NCBI GenBank assembly: GCA_027483745.1
Contig: JAIXTZ010000046.1
Location: forward strand, 1-36,592
DNA length: 36,592 nt
Origin: Lysobacteraceae bacterium
GTDB taxonomy: Bacteria > Pseudomonadota > Gammaproteobacteria > Xanthomonadales > Xanthomonadaceae
Reading direction: 5' to 3'
Part shown: one piece after another, positions 24,869 to 33,411 of the stretch
How positions within the stretch are numbered: position 1 is the first letter of the stretch
Layout of the letters: every line of letters begins with the position of its first letter
Notes under the pieces: generated by a model
What the model was told of the DNA's origin: nothing
The model's input: only the letters and a program-made list of their open reading frames with translations
Database searches by the model: none
Program-made: the position numbers and the translations under genes

Positions 24869-25825
24869 TCAGGCCACATGGCTGAGCACTTCCTCCCACG
24901 CCTTCTGCTTCAGCTGCGCCCCCTGCCCGAACCACGCCGCCTCACGGCGGTGATCGTCACTGCGGGCACGACGGTGGTGGTCGACGTACTCCGTGACGCT
25001 GTTCAGAAGGCCCCACGCGGTCCCACGACTGGACGCGAGCATCGCCCCCCTACCCCCGCCTGCATACAACGCCCGGACGCTGGCCAGTGCCTGCTCGTTG
25101 ACGACATCATCCCGACTCTCAGTGACCGAGTAGGTCAGGACACGACGGAGCAGATCGTCGACGGCATCCGGCGCGAGCTGCACCTCGCAGAGCGCCTTCA
25201 TGCGGGCCACGAACCCGTCCCACGCCGACACGGTAATCCCGAGCTGACGCTTCACGGCCTCCGGGTCGAACTGGCTGCGATGCGGCACTTTGATGGCCCC
25301 GCTGCTGTTGCCCAACGCGATGGACAGCGTGTTGTTGCAGACGACACGAACCGACGTGAACTGCGCCGTAGTCGCCAGCGTCCCGTCGCAGGCCGTAGCC
25401 AGCAGCAGATACCCGTCAACGCGATCCCGGCCCTTGAGCGTCACGCTCTGGCCAGTACGCGCGAGAGCCCAGAACTTCTTGCCCTCGCGCAGCACTCCGG
25501 CCGTCTCCAGCTCGAAGCCGTTGCCAGCGGTCAGGTCGCGGTAAAACTCGAGGATCTCGCCGGGCTGGACCACCTTGAAGCGCTTGCTCACCACGGCGAG
25601 CGGAGCCTTGGTGTCCGAGCGGTACAGCACCTTCTGCTCGGGGAACGCGTTGATGACGCCGACATTGTTGTTGCCGCTGATGTAGCGAACCTCGGACTCC
25701 TCGATGGCCCAGTCCATGCCGGACTGGCGACGCCACTCCTCGATGGACTGCCCGGTCGCGAGCCGATTGCCGATGCCGTGCCAGGGTTTCTCGCCCGCGT
25801 AGGCCATGGTCTGTACCAAATGCAT
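24869..25825 (-). CDS. DUF932 protein
   Basis: 318-residue DUF932 protein. Family features are the opening MHLVQTMAYAGEKPWHGIGN, VLYRSDTKAPLAVVSKRFKVVQP, the central LARTGQSVTLKGRDRVDGY and VCNNTLSIAL. DUF932 proteins occur on plasmids, phages and islands next to recombination genes such as YqaJ; their biochemical role is not established to my knowledge. AGGAGA precedes the start by about 7 bases. The upstream extension to 25948 contains a hairpin and is not coding. It converges on the XRE gene with only 26 bases between the stops. Confidence 0.9.
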   Translation of the reverse strand: MHLVQTMAYAGEKPWHGIGNRLATGQSIEEWRRQSGMDWAIEESEVRYISGNNNVGVINAFPEQKVLYRSDTKAPLAVVSKRFKVVQPGEILEFYRDLTAGNGFELETAGVLREGKKFWALARTGQSVTLKGRDRVDGYLLLATACDGTLATTAQFTSVRVVCNNTLSIALGNSSGAIKVPHRSQFDPEAVKRQLGITVSAWDGFVARMKALCEVQLAPDAVDDLLRRVLTYSVTESRDDVVNEQALASVRALYAGGGRGAMLASSRGTAWGLLNSVTEYVDHHRRARSDDHRREAAWFGQGAQLKQKAWEEVLSHVA

Positions 25826-25860
25826 TGTTGCTCTCCTGATTTTTCTGGACGGCATAAACG

Positions 25861-25890
25861 AAGAGGCCCGGGACAATGCCCGGGCCTCTT
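25861..25890 (-). terminator. 12-bp hairpin upstream of the DUF932 gene
   Basis: A perfect 12-bp stem (25861-25872 with 25879-25890, loop of 6). Only a short T-rich run (CGTTTA) follows on the minus strand. It lies between the 35-residue gene and the DUF932 start, 36 bases upstream of that start. Confidence 0.65.
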
Positions 25891-25914
25891 CGCTGTGCCG
25901 CATGGTTGGATGAA

Positions 25915-26022
25915 CTAGTCCCGGATGATGGGACCGCACTGCGCGCACTTCATGATTCCGACGATGACCGCCGTCGCGACGATGAGCACGCAGTAGACCG
26001 CCTCAAGCTTGCTGGATGGCAC
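25915..26022 (-). CDS. 35-residue single-TM protein with CxxC
   Basis: A 35-codon frame from a GTG at 26022 with an excellent ribosome-binding site (GGAGG, 7 bases upstream). The protein has one hydrophobic segment (VYCVLIVATAVIVGIM) and then KCAQCG, a CxxC pair, close to the end. It reads like a small membrane protein with a cytosolic or periplasmic metal/redox tail. No family recognised. Strength of the ribosome-binding site, the TM pattern and the hairpin after its stop support a real gene. Confidence 0.5.
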   Translation of the reverse strand: MPSSKLEAVYCVLIVATAVIVGIMKCAQCGPIIRD

Positions 26023-26160
26023 GTGGATGCCTCCGCTACGCGCACTGACTCCGGAGTGCGGAGCCGGGAAGCAGGCCCTCCCGCTCCGTGTGGATGATGT
26101 AGGTTTGATTTTCTTTTGACCCGAACCCCACCTACGGTTCCGACACGGCGATGAAGCGCC

Positions 26161-27621
26161 TCATCGATACGTGATCTGCCGTGACTGCGAAAACAGCGGA
26201 GTGCCGTTCACGAACCCCGGATATCCCAGGCAGGGGAAAATCATCCCCCGCTGCGTCATCCTCAAAAGCGCGGCTCGCAGTCGGTTGTTGGGGAGGGCGA
26301 GAAGAAGGCCAATATCGTCAGTTGAGATGTGCTCGGCGCGCACACCCCAGTAGTTCTGCCTGATGAAATCAGCAATAGCCGAAACATCCGCCTCGTGCTG
26401 AGGCGGCAGCGGGAGAGGCGCAAAAAGTGCCTCGTACTGTTCAAGGTGCCAAAGAACCAGCTTCCACGCGCGCTGGAGCGCGTCTAGCGACACAAAGTTG
26501 GAATCACTGTCCCAGAGGTGGATAACTGCGGCGACCTTCCCGACGTGCGACAACATCTTGGACACAAAGTCGGCGAGATGCCGCCACAAGCCTCGCTTCA
26601 TCTCACTGGTGACGCGGACCAGCTCTTTCCAGTAGCCCTCGGCATCAGGAGCAAGGTGAAGGTCAGCGCGGGCAGCGTCCCTGTTCCTCAGGCGGGCGTT
26701 CTGCCGCTCGTAAAGGTCGCGAAGCCTGACCTTAAACCCTTCCAGCGCACCCTCGGCTGCAACGCTCCCACTCGGCGCAACGGCTCCCCCACTCCCTGCA
26801 ACATGCACAAGAAATCGAGCGAAGAATCCAAGCTTCACCGCTTGATTCTCGACGTAATCCCTTCGCGTCAACCGTGGCCTGAAGGGAGCAATCGCGAAGG
26901 GCTGAACCATCAAGCCGAAAGTGGCAGACGGGCGCGAAGCGAACAGCGGTCGCTTGCGCTCCCGACGATGCTCCAGTGCTTCACCGTCGATCAAGTTGCA
27001 CAACTCCGGGACATGACGCATCAAGCTACTCTTCAGGAACTTCTCCCCTTCATCGGTGATGAAGTCGATGGACTCTCCTTCACCACTCAACTGGACAAGC
27101 AACGACTCCAAGTCGAGCCTTGCCGCCAAGCGAGGACGATGCTTCGGCGGGAGGATTTTTTCGCGGGTGAGCGCGGACAGTTCATCGATCGAATCTTCGG
27201 TGCTGGCTCCTGACCTACGAGCCCGCTTCGCTTCAAGCTTCGCAAGTTCAAGCTTGACGCGGTGCTGGGCGAGGCTCGCCTCGTACACAGAGGAGTCTTC
27301 CTCGAAGTCACGGTGACTCGCATCGCGATACTGCTCAAGCGGCTCAACCAGCGCCTTATGAATAGGCGACTTCGAGCCGCCGACATCCACGACGCAAAGC
27401 GTGTTCACGGAAATCGGAATTGGCGTCCAGCCTGGGAGCTTGAGTTGGTAGAAGGGAGCAAGCGCTGAGGACATTACGGAGAGCATGTGGGATCGGATGA
27501 TGATCGGATCTGCCTCAGGATTCCGAACGCTGATGGCGAGCGCAGCCTCACGCGCCTGCGACGGCAAAGCTTCAAAGGCCTCGCTATTGCCCGAGAAGTG
27601 AGCCGATGTGTTGACATCCAT
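26161..27621 (-). CDS. DUF3987 protein (island helicase/primase-like)
   Basis: 486-residue DUF3987 protein. A P-loop-like GGSKSP (81-86, after strand TLCVVDV) is the mark of this family, which resembles the ATPase part of island and P4-like replication proteins. TDEGEKFL (about 205-212) and the following ELCNLIDGE are the Walker B and downstream region. A Ser/Arg-rich linker at 120-140 and a C-terminal helix-turn-helix-like part (VRAEHISTDDIGLLLALPN) follow. It may help replicate the excised element; that is inference. The GGAGG site lies 6 bases before the start, and the 111-residue gene ends 10 bases upstream. Confidence 0.85.
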   Translation of the reverse strand: MDVNTSAHFSGNSEAFEALPSQAREAALAISVRNPEADPIIIRSHMLSVMSSALAPFYQLKLPGWTPIPISVNTLCVVDVGGSKSPIHKALVEPLEQYRDASHRDFEEDSSVYEASLAQHRVKLELAKLEAKRARRSGASTEDSIDELSALTREKILPPKHRPRLAARLDLESLLVQLSGEGESIDFITDEGEKFLKSSLMRHVPELCNLIDGEALEHRRERKRPLFASRPSATFGLMVQPFAIAPFRPRLTRRDYVENQAVKLGFFARFLVHVAGSGGAVAPSGSVAAEGALEGFKVRLRDLYERQNARLRNRDAARADLHLAPDAEGYWKELVRVTSEMKRGLWRHLADFVSKMLSHVGKVAAVIHLWDSDSNFVSLDALQRAWKLVLWHLEQYEALFAPLPLPPQHEADVSAIADFIRQNYWGVRAEHISTDDIGLLLALPNNRLRAALLRMTQRGMIFPCLGYPGFVNGTPLFSQSRQITYR

Positions 27622-27631
27622 GACGGCCTCC

Positions 27632-27967
27632 TCAGGCCTTCAGGCCCAAAGCCGTCGAGAGCGGGCTCGGCGCGACGGACTCCGGGATCTCCGCCGACTC
27701 CCCACCCTCCTCGTTCGAAGGCTCATCACCGGAAGCTCCTTGAAGCTTGCGACGCAGCTCCTTGAGCTTGGCGGGGTAGAACTTCTCGCGAAAGCCGAGG
27801 CTATTGATGATCTCAATCAACTCCTTGTCGGAGATGCCGTCCGACTTTGCCGACAGAATGAGATGACTCACCGACTGGATTAGGCGATCAAACTCCTTCT
27901 TCTCCTTCAGCTCGCCGTAGGCGGAGATGAACTTCGCTGCCGCCTTACTTTCCTGCACACAACTCAT
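27632..27967 (-). CDS. 111-residue hypothetical protein
   Basis: Helical, Lys/Glu-rich protein (FISAYGELKEKKEFDRLIQS and SDKELIEIINSLGFREKF) with a Ser/Glu/Pro-rich disordered tail. It is probably small and soluble. No family recognised. GAGGAGA lies 6 bases before the ATG at 27967. It is the first gene of a two-gene operon with DUF3987, so it is likely a partner or regulator of that protein. Confidence 0.75.
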   Translation of the reverse strand: MSCVQESKAAAKFISAYGELKEKKEFDRLIQSVSHLILSAKSDGISDKELIEIINSLGFREKFYPAKLKELRRKLQGASGDEPSNEEGGESAEIPESVAPSPLSTALGLKA

Positions 27968-28606
27968 GGGATTTCTCCTCGTTGATCAAGAACGCGGAAT
28001 ACGTCCTTGGAACTTGGATAATCCACGGGTTTACGCCTACCGCATCGGCGCCGCGGTTTTCGTTCATACACGGGAGCCAACAAATTGCACCTCTTTTCCT
28101 CCCCCTCTTTTTCATTGTCTTTTGTTGGGAAGGAAATTGAGCAACAAAGATGAATGGGATCGGACCCAGAGCGCACAAGATCAACCACCCCGCTGGGCCG
28201 AACTGCGCAAGGTGCCGATCACTTAGCGCAACAGATCACGCGAAGTAAGCCGTCGCCTTAGGAGCGGCGGAGTCGCGACCTTCAAAGCCTCATTGGCTGC
28301 GCACGCCGCGCATCACCTCGAATCACGGATTCAGTGATGGGATCGAGAATGCATCGCTACTGGCTAGAACCGAGGACCTTGCCCTCTGCAAGCAAGGCTC
28401 GACAGAGCTAGCGCATTCATTGATCAGGGCGGTGCCTTGCAAACATCCCAGGTAGGCATTAGCCTCGAACGCTGGCGCCAGCCTTGCTTGCACACGAGCA
28501 GAAACCGGCATCGACACCCCAATGTGATCAGAACCATTCCTAGGCCTTTCGCCCGGGGCGTTAAACGTGTGCGCCGGTCCCGAGCGATAGAACCGAGGAT
28601 TGGAAT
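27968..28606. other. 639-base gap without a supported gene
   Basis: The gap separates the DUF3987 operon (minus) from the Sel1-like gene (plus), so both promoters lie here. A pyrimidine-rich run at 28088-28135 and a lower GC content near 28090-28150 are the only notable features. A minus-strand frame at 27964-28188 would overlap the 111-residue gene by 4 bases, but I do not accept it. No long repeat or RNA gene is seen. Confidence 0.5.
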
Positions 28607-29692
28607 ATGAACATCAAGACATTGGTCCACCAGCTCCACCAGGCGCTGGACACGACCTTCAATTTAGCGCTGCCGCGGTCGCATCTGTACGAAGGGCTGG
28701 CCGCCGCTTTCGGCTACACCACCTACGCGTCGCTCTGCACCGACTCGGTGTTTGACGAGGGGCACTCGAAGGCTCCCGTTGATGCCGCGGCGATCAAGAG
28801 CCGACTCATGGGCCTCGGCGCTGAGCCCGGCGCCGCCAGCATCGCTGCAGAGCAATTGGGCGCATTGGCCGCGTCGACCGGTCTCCGCGTCGTACACCTC
28901 CGGGACTTCATTGGGCGCCTAATGGGGGAGGCTGATGCGGGCAACGGTTGGGCCGACGAGTACCTGCGCCTCGAGGACCTGAGCGAAATGCTTCGCGAAG
29001 GCCTCACCAGTGCCGCGGACCGGGGCCACGGCATTGCTGCATATGCGGTGGCGCGCCTGCTGAGCAACGCGATGGACGATGACGAGGAACCCAAGGGCAG
29101 CTATTGGTACCAGCAAATGAAGGTAGGGAAAGCGCTAACGCCACATGAGCATGCGTTTGCATTGGAGTACGCGGAGCGTCTTGAGTTTCGTAGCCGCTAT
29201 GAGCGCTATCTGACGATGGCAGCCAAGCAGAGGGTTGCAGATGCATGCATCGACGCCTCACTCCTCTTCGATGACCCAGCGTGGCTTGCGGAGTGCGATC
29301 CTGAGCTACTCATCTCCCCAATGACCGCACTCGAAGCACTCGATCACCATGGACGCCGAGACTTGGCATCCCAGGCGTGCCGACGCGCAGCGCTGAGCGG
29401 AGATCAGGAGGCCATCGAGTTGATGATTGCGGAGTACGACGCCGGATCTTCGATCCGGGCTTGGGGATGGATCTACTTCGCCGAGGCTCGCGACATCCAG
29501 CTCGAGGAATTGGAGCCACGCGCATACGCCGTTCACGAAAACGGCAGCAGTTACGACGATGCCATTGGCGGTCCCATGTACGCCGTGGAAGACGAGGGCC
29601 TGCGCCCTGCCCCACTGGAGCCAAGCGAAGACGCTCAAGCCAAGAACTTTGCTGCGCGGCTTGTAGAAGAGGCTTTGAATCTCGGCGAGTAG
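28607..29692 (+). CDS. Sel1-like repeat protein, unknown role
   Basis: 361-residue protein. The N-terminus (LVHQLHQALDTTFNLALPRS then HLYEGLAAAFGYTTYASL) resembles a short helical module found at the N-terminus of various Pseudomonas/Xanthomonad proteins, roughly 'glyoxalase-like N-terminal'. The middle has helical pairs such as AADRGHGIAAYAVARLL, LEYAERLEFRSRYERYL and ACRRAALSGDQEAIELMIAE, which look like degenerate Sel1/TPR repeats. The C-terminal quarter is acidic. No signal peptide or TM. No ribosome-binding site stronger than GAGGA (about 28593) is seen. It stands alone between the DUF3987 operon and the Gabija pair. A scaffolding or binding role is typical of such repeats; specific function unknown. 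Confidence 0.8.
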   Translation: MNIKTLVHQLHQALDTTFNLALPRSHLYEGLAAAFGYTTYASLCTDSVFDEGHSKAPVDAAAIKSRLMGLGAEPGAASIAAEQLGALAASTGLRVVHLRDFIGRLMGEADAGNGWADEYLRLEDLSEMLREGLTSAADRGHGIAAYAVARLLSNAMDDDEEPKGSYWYQQMKVGKALTPHEHAFALEYAERLEFRSRYERYLTMAAKQRVADACIDASLLFDDPAWLAECDPELLISPMTALEALDHHGRRDLASQACRRAALSGDQEAIELMIAEYDAGSSIRAWGWIYFAEARDIQLEELEPRAYAVHENGSSYDDAIGGPMYAVEDEGLRPAPLEPSEDAQAKNFAARLVEEALNLGE

Positions 29693-29710
29693 GATCGGTC
29701 CGCTTCAAGT

Positions 29711-29736
29711 CTGGGGCGCGGTCGCCCGCGCCCCAG
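29711..29736 (+). terminator. GC-rich hairpin after the Sel1-like gene
   Basis: A perfect 11-bp stem (29711-29721 with 29726-29736, loop TCGC) begins 18 bases after the stop codon. It lacks a T run, so termination may need Rho. Confidence 0.6.
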
Positions 29737-29919
29737 TCTGGAGGAGTGCGGCCGCCTGAAGTCGCCACTCTTTGGCGAGCGACCGCAATGGGTCGTCCTG
29801 AGTCGACCAAGAGGAGACAGCATCAGACCGGGCTAGAGAACGCGGTCTAGCCTTCCGGCGTTCCTGCTGCATAGGATCTGGCGGGGCGTTATACCGATGA
29901 ATAAGCTCGATCTCCGAAT

Positions 29920-29947
29920 CGGGGAAACTCGCCAAAGAGTTTCCCCG
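29920..29947. promoter_or_regulatory. perfect inverted repeat upstream of the Gabija pair
   Basis: An 11-bp stem CGGGGAAACTC/GAGTTTCCCCG with a 6-base loop, 130 bases upstream of the nuclease start, in the 386-base gap 29693-30078. It lacks a T run, so it looks more like an operator or leader structure than a terminator. No ORF in the gap is convincing. Confidence 0.4.
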
Positions 29948-30078
29948 GTAGGCGCCCCCTGCCGATGCGGCAATGTGAGCTTTCAGCCGAGATTGAACTA
30001 GCATCAAGGCGACGCCTAGTTGGTTGGCAGCTTGCCTGGCCCGTCACAGACTGGCCGGAGATCTCGTCAAGGAACCTT

Positions 30079-31806
30079 ATGCCCCGCATTCGCCATGTAT
30101 CCGTCCGAAACTTTCGGACTATCCACTCGCTGGAATGGGCGCCTGCGCCGGGCATCAACTGCCTGATCGGTCCTGGCGACAGCGGAAAATCTACCCTATT
30201 GGACGCTATCGACCTGTGCTTAGGAGCGCGTCGAAGCATTTCTTTTGGCGACATGGATTTCCACGGCCTTAATGTCGAGGCTCCCATCTCCATCAAGGTA
30301 ACGCTGGGAGAACTCCCAGCGTCACTGATGGACATTGATCTTTACGGCGAATTCTTGCGTGGTTTCGACGCGCTGACTGGAGCCATTGATGACGAGCCGC
30401 TTGCTGGTCTGGAGACGGTGTTGACCCTGATGCTTCAGATCGGGGCAGATTTGGAGCCTTCGTGGACGCTTTTTTCAGACAGGGCCAGCCGCGACAACCT
30501 TGAGCGAGGGTTGCCATGGAAAGACCGGACAGCACTGGCGCCCGCCCGTATCGGGAGCTTTACCAGCTCAAATTTGTCGTGGAGCCGCGGCTCTGTGCTC
30601 AATCGGCTCACTGACGAAAGAGCTGAGCTTGGGGCTCAACTCGCTTTAGCTGCTCGCCAGGCGCGAGCCAACTTCGGCACGCAAGCTTCGTCCCATTTGG
30701 GCAAAACCCTCTCCATCGTGCAAGAAACTGCACAATCTCTTGGAGTTTCGGTTGGAGCGATGCCGCAAGCCCTACTTGATTCGCACTCGGTCTCCATAGG
30801 CGAGGGCGCAATAGCGCTGCATAGTGACATCGGCATACCCCTGCGCTCCCTGGGTACAGGCTCTGCCCGACTCCTAGTCACGGGTCTCCAACGGGCCGCA
30901 TCCACGTCAGCATCAATCGCGCTGGTAGATGAGGTTGAGTATGGGCTAGAGCCCCATCGACTGATGCGGTTGTTGGACTCGCTCGGCGCCAAGGACGCAA
31001 CCTCGCCTCTGCAGGCCTTATTGACCACACATTCTCCGGTTGCCTTGCGTGAGCTTTCGGGCAATCAACTCTTTGTGGTGCGCCCAGGAACTTCAGGCCA
31101 CATTGTTGCAGCCGCCGGGACGTCCGACGAAATCCAAAGCACGCTCAGGACTGACCCGGAAGCATTCTTGGCCAAATCCGTCATCGTGTGCGAAGGGGCG
31201 AGCGAGGTGGGCTTCGCCCGCGGCTTGGACCAGTGGTGGGTCAGCAGGGGCGCCACTTCCTTTCTCGCGAATGGCGGCGCTTACGTCAACGCAAGCGGCG
31301 GCAGCCCTGACAAAGCCTTCGCTCGGGGAACAGCCCTTCGCAATCTGGGTTATCGCGTCCTGGTGTTCATCGATGCTGATAAGCCGGCTGGCAACGGTGT
31401 CGCCGAGGCCTACCTCGCGACAGGTGGGCAGCTCCTAACTTGGCGCAATGGCCTAACGTTGGAAGATGAACTCTTTCGCCATCTCAGCACGGAGGCGGTC
31501 GACGCCCTTCTGAATAAAGCCAAGGAGCGCGTTGGTGCCGAATTGATGAGCCAACATATCCAGACGCGATCAGATGGCCGCGCCACCTTGGATAGCGTTG
31601 AGACTGAAAGACTAATGAATGGCTACTCAGTCGACGATCGCGCGCTCCTAGGGCAAGCATCCCGCATCAACAAAAGCGGTTGGTTCAAGTCACTAACCTG
31701 CTATCAAGAGATTGCACTAAGCATCGTGGGTCCATCGCTGCCATATGCGGAGCCCGGCTTTAGGGATGTGACAGACCAGCTTTTGGCCTTCACCAGTGCC
31801 GTCTGA
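30079..31806 (+). CDS. gajA: OLD-family ATPase/TOPRIM nuclease (Gabija GajA-like)
   Basis: 575-residue protein, close to the about 578 of B. cereus GajA. The N-terminal ABC-type ATPase has Walker A GPGDSGKST (31-39), a signature-like LGTGSARLLV and Walker B IALVDEVEYG. The C-terminal TOPRIM nuclease has Glu372 (VIVCEGASE) and Asp432-x-Asp434 (FIDADKP). Such class 2 OLD nucleases followed by a UvrD-like helicase make the Gabija anti-phage system: GajA is a nucleotide-gated DNA nickase. Start at 30079 has AGGAA 6 bases upstream; the frame to 29965 has no homology. It overlaps the helicase gene by 11 bases. Assignment to Gabija rests on domains and pairing; other OLD-UvrD pairs exist. Confidence 0.88.
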   Translation: MPRIRHVSVRNFRTIHSLEWAPAPGINCLIGPGDSGKSTLLDAIDLCLGARRSISFGDMDFHGLNVEAPISIKVTLGELPASLMDIDLYGEFLRGFDALTGAIDDEPLAGLETVLTLMLQIGADLEPSWTLFSDRASRDNLERGLPWKDRTALAPARIGSFTSSNLSWSRGSVLNRLTDERAELGAQLALAARQARANFGTQASSHLGKTLSIVQETAQSLGVSVGAMPQALLDSHSVSIGEGAIALHSDIGIPLRSLGTGSARLLVTGLQRAASTSASIALVDEVEYGLEPHRLMRLLDSLGAKDATSPLQALLTTHSPVALRELSGNQLFVVRPGTSGHIVAAAGTSDEIQSTLRTDPEAFLAKSVIVCEGASEVGFARGLDQWWVSRGATSFLANGGAYVNASGGSPDKAFARGTALRNLGYRVLVFIDADKPAGNGVAEAYLATGGQLLTWRNGLTLEDELFRHLSTEAVDALLNKAKERVGAELMSQHIQTRSDGRATLDSVETERLMNGYSVDDRALLGQASRINKSGWFKSLTCYQEIALSIVGPSLPYAEPGFRDVTDQLLAFTSAV

Positions 31807-33217
31807 GATCGATCTGCTGGCGATCCAGCGCGGGTCCGTGACTGCGCCTGCCGGCTGCGGCAAGACCCAACTGATCGCCGATGCACTTCGATTCCACCCC
31901 GGGGGTAGGCCTTTATTAGTTCTCACCCACACAAATGCTGGCGTTGCCGCACTGCGAGCACGTCTGAAACGAGCCGGAGTTCCGAGTAGCGCGTATAGGC
32001 TTTCTACGCTCGACGGCTTTGCGATGCGTCTCATCGCAAAGTTCCCAGCGCGAAGCGGCCATCCGCCCCAGTTGCTAGAACTCAGGAACCCTGGCAGCGA
32101 CTACGCCGTGATTCGCGTGGCCGCTCGACAACTCTTGGAAGCTGGTCATGTTGGCGAAGCTGTCGCTTCAACGTATGCCCATTTGCTAGTGGACGAATAC
32201 CAAGATTGCAACCTGACACAACACGCAATCGTATCCGCGTTGGCTGAGAGCCTGCCCACCTGCGTCTTGGGCGATCCGCTCCAAGCAATCTTCGGGTTTG
32301 GAGGGAATCAGCTGGTTCACTGGGCAGCGCATGTTGAAACACAGTTTCCTGCAGCAGGGGCTCTTGCAACACCATGGCGCTGGCGGATTGCCGGCGCGGA
32401 AAACTTAGGACAGTGGCTTTTGTCCCTGAGACCTGTTCTCTCTTCCGGTCAACCCGTCGACCTTCGTAATGCCCCATCAGAGGTTCGTTGGGTCCAATTG
32501 ACTCTGGGCAATGAAGCGCAACAGCGGCTAGTTGCTGCACGAACAAACGCACCCGGCAGCGAAGGGACAGTGCTGGTCATCGGTGACTCCATGAACGTTC
32601 AAGGTCGTCATCAGCTAACCAGTCAAACTCCCGGGGCGATGGCAGTCGAGGCAGTGGACCTTCGCGACGTGGTCAACTTCGCACGACGCTTCGACTTACA
32701 GGCCCCCGATGCGCTGAAAAATCTGGCCAAGTTCGCTTCCGCTGTGATGACTGGTGTTGGAGCCAACAACCTTGTCACACGCATCGGTTCTTTGCGCTCA
32801 GGGCGGGCGCGAACAGCGCCCACGCCAGTTGAGCGGGCCGCCTTGACGTTTGAGACTGAGCGCTCTATGCCTCGCGCCCTCGAGCTGTTGAGCATGTTGG
32901 CGGAGCATACAGAAACTCGAGTCTATCGACCGGAAATTCTCCATTGCTGTAGATCAGCCATGCAGACGGTAATCAGCAATGGGCAGGACTTTGTCTCTGC
33001 CACGCTTCAGGCGCGTGAGCGCAATCGCCACCACCGCCGACCAATCCCACGCCGATCCGTCGGAAGCACGCTGCTTTTAAAGGGACTTGAGGCAGACATT
33101 GCGGTGGTTCTCCAGCCAGAAACGATGACCACCCAGAACCTCTATGTCGCCTTTACAAGAGGAGCTAAAGGGCTGGTTGTCTGCTCACAGACGCCCATCT
33201 TGAATCCGGCGCGATAG
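31796..33217 (+). CDS. gajB: UvrD/Rep-like helicase (Gabija GajB-like)
   Basis: 473-residue superfamily 1 helicase, near the 494 of GajB. Walker A is APAGCGKT (Lys23), motif Ia/Ib LVLTHTNAGVAALRARL, motif II DEYQD (133-137), motif III VLGDPLQAIFGF and a late motif V/VI KGLEADIAVVL and NLYVAFTRGAKGLVV. The insertions of UvrD are reduced, so it is a minimal helicase as in Gabija. The GTG start at 31796 overlaps the nuclease gene by 11 bases and no better start exists. In Gabija, GajB is thought to help activate or supply substrate to GajA after sensing DNA ends. Confidence 0.88.
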   Translation: MPSEIDLLAIQRGSVTAPAGCGKTQLIADALRFHPGGRPLLVLTHTNAGVAALRARLKRAGVPSSAYRLSTLDGFAMRLIAKFPARSGHPPQLLELRNPGSDYAVIRVAARQLLEAGHVGEAVASTYAHLLVDEYQDCNLTQHAIVSALAESLPTCVLGDPLQAIFGFGGNQLVHWAAHVETQFPAAGALATPWRWRIAGAENLGQWLLSLRPVLSSGQPVDLRNAPSEVRWVQLTLGNEAQQRLVAARTNAPGSEGTVLVIGDSMNVQGRHQLTSQTPGAMAVEAVDLRDVVNFARRFDLQAPDALKNLAKFASAVMTGVGANNLVTRIGSLRSGRARTAPTPVERAALTFETERSMPRALELLSMLAEHTETRVYRPEILHCCRSAMQTVISNGQDFVSATLQARERNRHHRRPIPRRSVGSTLLLKGLEADIAVVLQPETMTTQNLYVAFTRGAKGLVVCSQTPILNPAR

Positions 33218-33411
33218 CACGGCGCTGCCGTTCTCTTTTGAAGGACGCCATAGATGGAATCAGCGTTGCGCTCCTAGCAGCTACCGCTCTGGGCGCGATG
33301 TCCGTGATGGGTCGGCTTGCGACACGGCGCTTTTCGGCTATAAGCGGCCAATCTCATGCCGTGAGAGCACGACCTCGCACAGTGCGGCTCAACCCCGAAA
33401 GGAGCCGCACC

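Noticed and set aside
27964..28188. 74-residue minus-strand frame upstream of the 111-residue gene
   Set aside because: The ATGA overlap is suggestive, but its ribosome-binding site is poor and two alternative frames cover the same stretch equally well.
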